NCBI GenBank assembly: GCA_002393865.1
Contig: DGUD01000205.1
Span: forward strand, 435-7,892
Origin: Treponema sp. UBA4319
GTDB lineage: Bacteria > Spirochaetota > Spirochaetia > Treponematales > Treponemataceae
Reading direction: 5' to 3'
Length of the DNA stretch: 7,458 nucleotides
Shown piece after piece: positions 1 through 4,236 of this stretch. Each line of letters starts with the position of its first letter. Positions within the stretch are counted from its first letter, which is position 1. Position numbers and translations under genes: made by a program. The notes beneath the pieces were generated by a model, which was not told the origin of the DNA, searched no databases, and worked only from the letters and a program-made list of their open reading frames with translations.

Positions 1-525
1 AAATGGGACTGGCAGGTGAACGTTATAAAGGAAGACACTGTGAACGCGTGGTGTATGCCGGGCGGGAAGATTGTCGTGTACACGGGGATTATCGATGCCC
101 TCCAGCTGACTGACGGGGAGCTGGCGGCGGTTATGGGACACGAGATTTCCCACGCGCTCAAGGAGCACTGCCGCGAGCAGGCAAGCAAGCAGTACATCCA
201 GCAGACGGGCATTTCCGTCGTTACCCAGGTAGCAGGCCTGAGCGAGACCGGGCAGGCTGTGCTCGCGCTCGGAGTCCAGTACGGGATTACGCTGCCTTTT
301 AGCCGCGAGTGCGAGACCGAGGCCGACAATATGGGCACGGAGCTGATGGCGCGGGCGGGTTACGACCCCCACGACGCCATCTCTGTCTGGGAAAAGATGA
401 ACAAGCTCGGCAGCAGCCCCCTGCCAGAAATTCTTTCCACCCATCCTTCGAACGAAAGCCGCATCAAGAACCTGACGGGTATCGCAGAGAAGGTTGACCC
501 GCTCTACAAAGAGGCGAAGCGATAG
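1..525 (+). CDS. M48-family zinc metalloprotease (C-terminal part, 5' truncated by window)
   Basis: Membrane- or envelope-associated zinc endopeptidase of the M48 (Ste24/HtpX/BepA/LoiP-like) family, typically used in protein quality control. The reading frame is open from base 1 (K-W-D-W-Q before the GTG at 16), and those residues fit the family consensus, so the true start lies upstream and GTG 16 is internal. Visible residues: N-A-W-C-M-P-G-G (about 15-22 of the visible part), the zinc motif HEISH (47-51), the third-ligand region E-C-E-T-E-A-D (about 103-109), and the conserved S-T-H-P-S near the C-terminus. The arrangement fits small single-domain M48 lipoproteins rather than multi-spanning HtpX, as no hydrophobic transmembrane segment is visible in these 174 residues. 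Signal peptide and lipobox cannot be judged. Its end faces metA. Family assignment is secure; the subfamily and substrate are not. Confidence 0.93.
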   Translation, partial: KWDWQVNVIKEDTVNAWCMPGGKIVVYTGIIDALQLTDGELAAVMGHEISHALKEHCREQASKQYIQQTGISVVTQVAGLSETGQAVLALGVQYGITLPFSRECETEADNMGTELMARAGYDPHDAISVWEKMNKLGSSPLPEILSTHPSNESRIKNLTGIAEKVDPLYKEAKR

Positions 526-544
526 GGGTTCCTACGGGGGAAGT

Positions 545-574
545 CCTTCCGGGCAGCGTCTTTTATGCGGAAGG
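545..574. repeat. Inverted repeat in convergent intergenic region, possible weak terminator
   Basis: A perfect 7-bp inverted repeat (CCTTCCG at 545-551, CGGAAGG at 568-574) encloses a 16-nt loop that includes TTTT. It lies between two converging genes, where a bidirectional terminator would be expected. No T-run follows the stem on either strand, so it is not a classical intrinsic terminator. Confidence 0.4.
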
Positions 575-584
575 CAGTCCGGTG

Positions 585-619
585 GCGCTGTCAGGAAGCT
601 TCTGCGTTCCGGACAGCGC
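585..619. terminator. Hairpin at the 3' end of metA, possible bidirectional terminator or repeat element
   Basis: GCGCTGTC (585-592) pairs perfectly with GACAGCGC (612-619). Inside, after one mismatch, GGAA pairs with TTCC around a 9-nt loop. The stem reaches the last base of the metA stop codon. There is no U-tract on either side, so termination is inferred from position only. The right half (GTTCCGGAC followed by CTA) resembles the palindrome upstream of metA at 1667-1685, so it may instead be a degraded copy of a dispersed repeat. Confidence 0.45.
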
Positions 620-1548
620 TAGTCCTCGCCCCCAGCGATGTCGCCAAGACGGTAGGGCGTCATCTGGTAGACATAATAATTGAGCCAGTTTGAGTAGAAC
701 AGGTGCGCCGTGCTGCGCCACGTGGAATAGACCGGCTTGGAAGGGTCGTCATCCGTAAAGTAATGTTCGGGGAGGTGCGGTGAGAGCCCCTTGTCCTTGT
801 CCCTGAAGTATTCCTTTGCCAGCGTGTCGGGGTCGTATTCGAGATGTCCCGTCATAAAGATGGAGCGGTTGTCAAGGGACTTTGCGAGTGTCATGCCCGT
901 CAGCTCGGAATCAGCGAGCAGGGCGAGCCGGGGGTGGGCGCGCACGTCCCCGGCATCGATTTTTGTGTAGCGGGATGTCGGCACGGGGAAAAAGTCGTCA
1001 AAGCCGCGCAGCAGCGGCTCGGTGGGCGCGATGAGCCGGGAGTAGTAGATGCCGGAGAGCTTGCGGGAGACCTCGTGCTTGGGGATGCCGTACAGGTGGT
1101 AAAGCCCTGCCATCGCGCCCCAGCAGATGTAGAGCGTGCTGAATACGTTGCGGTGGGCATAGTCCATGATGCGGCACAGCTCCTCCCAGTAGTCCACCTG
1201 CTCAAAGGGCAGCTGCTCCACAGGCGCGCCGGTGATAATCATGCCGTCGAATTTCTTGCCGAAGATGTCGTCGGAGGAAAGATAGAAGCGGCTCAGATGC
1301 GCGGAGGATGTGTTCTTGGAGACATGACCCGCTATCTGCACGAGCGAGACGTTTATCTGCAGCGGCGTGTTGGAGAGCATCCTGAACAGCTGCGTCTCGG
1401 TCACTTCTTTGGTGGGCATCAGGTTGACGATGGCAATTTCCAGCGGGCGGATATCCTGGGACGCAGCGCGCTCGCCGGTCATGACAAAAATGTTCTCCCG
1501 TTCCAGCGTCGAGTATGCAGGCAAATCCGAATCAATCCTAATGGGCAC
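619..1548 (-). CDS. metA: Homoserine O-acyltransferase, predicted O-acetyltransferase (MetA family)
   Basis: First committed step of methionine synthesis from homoserine: cytoplasmic transfer of an acyl group to the hydroxyl of L-homoserine. The start is GTG at 1548, with AGGAGG at 1554-1559 and a 5-nt spacer. This gives 309 residues, the usual MetA length, although the frame is open far upstream. The catalytic residues fall at canonical numbers: Cys142 in Y-I-C-W-G-A, His235 and Glu237 in G-H-L-E-Y-D. Residue 111 is Glu (T-G-A-P-V-E-Q). In this family Glu111 goes with acetyl-CoA use (as in Bacillus cereus) and Gly111 with succinyl-CoA (as in E. coli), so acetyl transfer (EC 2.3.1.31) is the better prediction. 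It is monocistronic, divergent from the 1720 gene, with a roughly 125-nt structured leader. Identity is very secure; substrate choice is inferred from one residue. Confidence 0.97.
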   Translation of the reverse strand: MPIRIDSDLPAYSTLERENIFVMTGERAASQDIRPLEIAIVNLMPTKEVTETQLFRMLSNTPLQINVSLVQIAGHVSKNTSSAHLSRFYLSSDDIFGKKFDGMIITGAPVEQLPFEQVDYWEELCRIMDYAHRNVFSTLYICWGAMAGLYHLYGIPKHEVSRKLSGIYYSRLIAPTEPLLRGFDDFFPVPTSRYTKIDAGDVRAHPRLALLADSELTGMTLAKSLDNRSIFMTGHLEYDPDTLAKEYFRDKDKGLSPHLPEHYFTDDDPSKPVYSTWRSTAHLFYSNWLNYYVYQMTPYRLGDIAGGED

Positions 1549-1553
1549 CGTTT

Positions 1554-1559
1554 CCTCCT
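1554..1559 (-). promoter_or_regulatory. Ribosome binding site of metA (decides GTG start)
   Basis: Reads AGGAGG on the minus strand, 5 nt before GTG at 1548. It selects this GTG over all upstream in-frame options and matches the expected MetA N-terminus (M-P-I-R-I). Confidence 0.9.
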
Positions 1560-1560
1560 G

Positions 1561-1596
1561 CGGGCGCCGCTGCCAGAAAGCAGCCGGAGGCGCCCG
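1561..1596 (-). promoter_or_regulatory. GC-rich leader hairpin abutting the metA Shine-Dalgarno
   Basis: On the minus strand CGGGCGCC pairs perfectly with GGCGCCCG (8 bp). An inner stem GCTGC/GCAGC closes a 6-nt loop, with a 4-nt bulge on the 5' side. The stem ends one base before AGGAGG, so its folding or extension could affect ribosome access. There is no U-tract, so it is not a terminator. It does not match any SAM riboswitch consensus that I can recall. Confidence 0.55.
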
Positions 1597-1603
1597 TGTT
1601 ACC

Positions 1604-1637
1604 AGACCGTCCGGAAAGCCGAGCTTCGCGCCGGTCT
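1604..1637 (-). repeat. Inverted repeat in the metA leader
   Basis: AGACCG (1604-1609) and CGGTCT (1632-1637) form a 6-bp outer stem. Inside, AAGC (1616-1619) and GCTT (1623-1626) form a 4-bp stem with a 3-nt loop. The left part contains GTCCGGAA, the same core as the larger palindrome at 1641-1685. Alternative pairing between these cores is possible. Confidence 0.4.
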
Positions 1638-1640
1638 TGC

Positions 1641-1685
1641 ATAATAGACTTGTCCGGAAACTGGGGTTCCGGACGGCTCTATTAT
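1641..1685. repeat. Large palindrome overlapping the metA -10 element
   Basis: Left arm ATAATAGA (1641-1648) pairs with TCTATTAT (1678-1685). After a 3-base mismatch, GTCCGGAA (1652-1659) pairs with TTCCGGAC (1667-1674) around a 7-nt loop. The total is 16 matched pairs of 19. The right arm includes most of the metA -10 hexamer, so the dyad could act as DNA (operator), as RNA (start of the metA leader), or simply be an intergenic repeat. No T-run follows on either strand. Confidence 0.6.
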
Positions 1686-1689
1686 AGCA
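1681..1689 (-). promoter_or_regulatory. metA promoter, extended -10 element
   Basis: The minus strand reads TGCTATAAT (1689 down to 1681), a perfect sigma-70-type extended -10. No good -35 is present at 17 bp (TAGCAT at 1709-1704), which is common when TGn is present. Transcription should begin near 1674, giving a leader of about 125 nt before GTG 1548. Confidence 0.65.
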
Positions 1690-1704
1690 AAACACACACA
1701 AATA

Positions 1705-1713
1705 TGCTATACT
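1705..1713 (+). promoter_or_regulatory. Promoter of the 1720 gene, extended -10, possibly leaderless transcript
   Basis: TGCTATACT at 1705-1713 is an extended -10. A start 7 nt downstream falls on base 1720, the A of the ATG. There is no Shine-Dalgarno before that ATG. The -35 position (1685-1690, TAGCAA) is poor and lies on the metA -10, so the two divergent promoters overlap. TATAGCA (1683-1689) and TGCTATA (1705-1711) form a 7-bp dyad. Confidence 0.55.
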
Positions 1714-1719
1714 CGCCAC

Positions 1720-2784
1720 ATGAGCACGAACACTGACCGCAAAGCTGCGGTAAAAAAGCTGCGAACCCTCGTCCTGACGCCGAAAGCGGACGTAGAGGAA
1801 TTCCGCACGAGGATAGAAGACACGTTCAGCACGATTTTTCTCCCAAACAACGTGGAGCGGGAAGAGAGGGACATCGGCGGCGTCCGCTGCGACCTGCTTG
1901 TGCCGGAGCTGTATTCCGCGCAGCGGGTCATGCTGTACGTGCATGGCGGCTCCTTTGCGGGCGGCTCCCGCGCCAGCTACCGCAATTTCTGCTCGTCGCT
2001 GGCAAATTCCTGCTCATGCCGCGTCGTGGTGCCGGAATTCAAGCTGCCGCCCACCCATCCCTTTCCGGCGTCCATCGACAATGTGATGGCGGTTTTTCAG
2101 GCGCTCTACGAGGAGGCGCAGGATTCCGGCGGGGGGGGACGGGATTCCGGCGGGAGGCTATCTGATTCCGGCGGGGGGGTATCTGATTCCGGCGGCGCGG
2201 GGCAGAATTCCGGATCCGAGCCGCGGAAAATCATCCTTGCCGCAGACGGCAGCGGCGCCAGCATTGCCCTTGCGGTCTTCCTCAGGCTGGAGCAGCAGCA
2301 GCGCCCCTGTGTCGGCAACATCGTGCTCTTTTCCCCGTGGCTGGACGTGGCCTCGGATTGCCCGCAGATAAAGGGGCGCCACGTGCACGACGAGGTTATC
2401 TCCGGGAACGATATGCACCGCGCGGTGGACTTGTACACCTACGCGTCGAACTTTACGAATCCACTAGTCTCGCCGCTCAGGGCGTCCGGGGAGGATTTTG
2501 AGGGCTGCCCGCCGGTCTACATCCAGCTTGGCGCCGGGGAGATGCTCTATGACCAGAGCGAGACGTTCCGCCAGAAGCTTGTGGGGGCGGGCGTGTCCGT
2601 CATCATGGATATCTGGCCGGACATGATGTATATGTTCCAGATGGCGGACGAATTCCTGCCGGAATCGCACCTTGCCGTGGAGAAGCTGGGCAAATTCATA
2701 AACCGGCGGGACGATACCGAGGACGAGGCGACGCGGCGGGAGCGCGAGGAAATCCTGCGCAAGAACAATATCGTCCGGGAGTAG
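1720..2784 (+). CDS. Alpha/beta-hydrolase-fold protein (HSL/esterase-like), probable pseudoenzyme
   Basis: A 354-residue protein of the hormone-sensitive-lipase-like alpha/beta hydrolase group. The oxyanion-hole motif H-G-G is present (residues 75-77), as are the V-V-V-P-E-F-K-L-P-P segment (102-111), F-S-P-W-L-D (204-209), and the C-terminal Q-L-G-A-G-E-M-L-Y-D acid region (E274, D278). Two catalytic positions look lost. The nucleophile elbow, normally G-D-S-A-G, reads A-D-G-S-G-A (175-180). The histidine motif, normally G-M-x-H-x-F, reads D-M-M-Y-M-F (301-306). Residues 135-169 are five tandem heptapeptides (D-S-G-G type) encoded by a 21-bp repeat, inserted before the elbow strand. The C-terminus (about 328-354) is highly charged. 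The ATG at 1720 has no Shine-Dalgarno but sits at the predicted transcription start. It is the first gene of a unit with the U32 gene and rsh. The fold is confident; loss of activity is inferred, since Ser178 could still serve as nucleophile. Confidence 0.85.
   Translation: MSTNTDRKAAVKKLRTLVLTPKADVEEFRTRIEDTFSTIFLPNNVEREERDIGGVRCDLLVPELYSAQRVMLYVHGGSFAGGSRASYRNFCSSLANSCSCRVVVPEFKLPPTHPFPASIDNVMAVFQALYEEAQDSGGGGRDSGGRLSDSGGGVSDSGGAGQNSGSEPRKIILAADGSGASIALAVFLRLEQQQRPCVGNIVLFSPWLDVASDCPQIKGRHVHDEVISGNDMHRAVDLYTYASNFTNPLVSPLRASGEDFEGCPPVYIQLGAGEMLYDQSETFRQKLVGAGVSVIMDIWPDMMYMFQMADEFLPESHLAVEKLGKFINRRDDTEDEATRREREEILRKNNIVRE
2122..2226 (+). repeat. In-frame 21-bp tandem repeat (5 copies) with G8 and G7 tracts
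   Basis: Units begin at 2122, 2143, 2164, 2185 and 2206, exactly 21 bp apart. Each of the first four starts GATTCCGGCGG; the fifth is degenerate (AATTCCGGATC). They encode D-S-G-G-G-G-R, D-S-G-G-R-L-S, D-S-G-G-G-V-S, D-S-G-G-A-G-Q and N-S-G-S-E-P-R. Homopolymers G8 (2131-2138) and G7 (2173-2179) lie inside. Copy number can change without frameshift, but gain of one G would bring TGA at 2163-2165 or 2184-2186 into frame. Confidence 0.92.
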
Positions 2785-2787
2785 CGG

Positions 2788-4236
2788 ATGGAGCTGCTTT
2801 CCCCTGCGGGCAGCGCGGACAAGCTCCGCTACTGCTGGACATACGGCGCCGACGCCGCCTACATAGGGCTCAAGAATTTCTCGCTGCGCGTAAAGGCGGA
2901 TAATTTTTACGGGGAGGAATACCAGAAAGTCCGCGCGCTGAAGGAGCGCTTTCCCGGAAAAAAGCTGTATTGCGCGCTCAACATATCGTTCCACAACGGG
3001 GAAATCGACCGCTTCCTTGCGGATATCCCCTACTTCCGCCTTTATCCTATAGACGCGTTTATCGTACAGGATCTGGGCATCGTCCCCATCCTGCAGCGGG
3101 AATTTCCCGGTACGGCGCTGCACCTTTCCACGCAGGCAAGCTGCATGAACCGGGAGGCCGTCAAGGTCTACAAATCGCTCGGTTTCAGCCGCATCGTGAT
3201 GGGGCGCGAGGCGTCGCTCCGGGAGATAGGAGAAATCAAGGATGCCGTGCCGGATATGGAGATTGAGTGCTTTGTGCACGGCGCGATGTGCATCGCCTAT
3301 GCGGGGCGCTGCCTGATGAGCGCGTACCTGAACGGGCGGAGCGCGCAGGAAGGTTTCTGCTCGCACACCTGCCGCTGGGACTACGATGTGCTCGCCAACG
3401 AGGAGGCCGTTCAGGCCGCGGCGCGCGCGGTGGCCCAGAGCGGCGCGCTGGCGCTGCGGGAGCACAAGCGCCCCGACGAATATTTCCCCGTCTATGAGGG
3501 CGACAACTTTACCGCCGTGCTCTCGTCCAAGGATTTGTGCATGATAGACCACCTTGCCCAGCTGAAGTCGGCCGGTGTGGACTCGCTCAAAATCGAGGGG
3601 CGCATGAAAAGCGTCTACTACGTGGCAATCGTCACCAGCGCATACCGCAAGGCGCTGGACGCGCTGGAAGGCACCATCAGCGCGGAGGAGGCGGCGCCGT
3701 TCAGGGAGGAGCTCTTCAACGTGAGCCACCGACCCTTCTCCACAGGATTTTACTTTGGCAGGGAGGAAGCCGACAAAACGGCAAGCGGTGCGAGCGACAG
3801 CCCGTGGCAGCTGGCGGCGCAGGTGGGAGAGCCGTACAGCGACGAAGCGAGGGACGCCGTGCTCGCAAAGGGCAGGGAGCTGAAGGAGCGGCGGCAGGCG
3901 GCATTCGATGCGCTGGTACCGGCGGCTCAGGCCGCGTGGCGGCGGCGGGAAGCCGCGTTGCCCGACAAATACCTGCCGCCCGTGGAAAACCGTGCCGGCT
4001 GGAGGATGTACCCCGTGGAAGCGCTCAACATGATAGGGCAGGACAGCACGCTGGAGCTCATCACGCCGGAGCGCGGCGCGCAGAGGCTGGGCAGGGAAGA
4101 CTTCCTGCTCGTGAACCCGAACACCGGGGAGGTATACCGCTGGGTCTGCGCGGATCATCCCTGTGTCATCTATACGCGCATTGTGTGCCCGGATGGCTCG
4201 CTGCTGCGGGCACAGGCCGGGGAGGAGACGGCATGA
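2788..4236 (+). CDS. U32 family 'peptidase', probable Fe-S RNA-hydroxylation protein (TrhP/YegQ-like)
   Basis: A 482-residue cytoplasmic protein of peptidase family U32. The family signature is complete at about 160-176: E-C-F-x-H-G-A-x-C-x-x-x-x-G-x-C-x-x-S. Cys168, Cys175, Cys191 and Cys195 form the four-cysteine set that binds an Fe-S cluster in characterised U32 proteins. L-S-S-K-D-L-C (245-251) and the K-I-E-G-R-M-K-S motif (268-275) with downstream Y-R are typical of the branch containing TrhP (YegQ), which hydroxylates tRNA wobble uridine using prephenate; RlhA (23S rRNA) is a related alternative. No protease activity should be assumed from the name. Residues 348-400 are a charged, Ala/Arg/Glu-rich helical stretch before the C-terminal small domain, longer than I expect for TrhP. 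The start ATG lies 3 bp after the preceding stop, with GGGAG at 2777-2781, so coupling is likely. The stop overlaps the rsh start (ATGA). Confidence 0.92.
   Translation: MELLSPAGSADKLRYCWTYGADAAYIGLKNFSLRVKADNFYGEEYQKVRALKERFPGKKLYCALNISFHNGEIDRFLADIPYFRLYPIDAFIVQDLGIVPILQREFPGTALHLSTQASCMNREAVKVYKSLGFSRIVMGREASLREIGEIKDAVPDMEIECFVHGAMCIAYAGRCLMSAYLNGRSAQEGFCSHTCRWDYDVLANEEAVQAAARAVAQSGALALREHKRPDEYFPVYEGDNFTAVLSSKDLCMIDHLAQLKSAGVDSLKIEGRMKSVYYVAIVTSAYRKALDALEGTISAEEAAPFREELFNVSHRPFSTGFYFGREEADKTASGASDSPWQLAAQVGEPYSDEARDAVLAKGRELKERRQAAFDALVPAAQAAWRRREAALPDKYLPPVENRAGWRMYPVEALNMIGQDSTLELITPERGAQRLGREDFLLVNPNTGEVYRWVCADHPCVIYTRIVCPDGSLLRAQAGEETA

Noticed and set aside
585..619. Classical rho-independent terminator between the M48 gene and metA.
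   Set aside because: The stem is good but no T-run follows on either strand, so only a tentative terminator or repeat call is made.
844..1644. Plus-strand open frame of 266 residues opposite metA.
   Set aside because: Antisense shadow of metA with no family resemblance.
1549..1680. SAM riboswitch or T-box upstream of metA.
   Set aside because: I could not find the conserved core of SAM-I/II or the T-box sequence; only generic hairpins are visible.
1549..1944. Extension of the metA frame upstream to 1944, giving a 441-residue protein.
   Set aside because: GTG 1548 has an ideal Shine-Dalgarno and gives exactly the family length with canonical residue numbers; the extension runs through the promoter region and antisense to the hydrolase gene.
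2106..2438. Minus-strand proline/serine-rich open frame over the 21-bp repeat.
   Set aside because: It is the complement of the D-S-G-G repeat region and lacks independent support.
3537..4232. N-terminal extension of the rsh frame back to 3537.
   Set aside because: It overlaps the U32 gene out of frame and is Gly/Arg-rich filler; ATG 4233 has GGAGG and a classic ATGA overlap.
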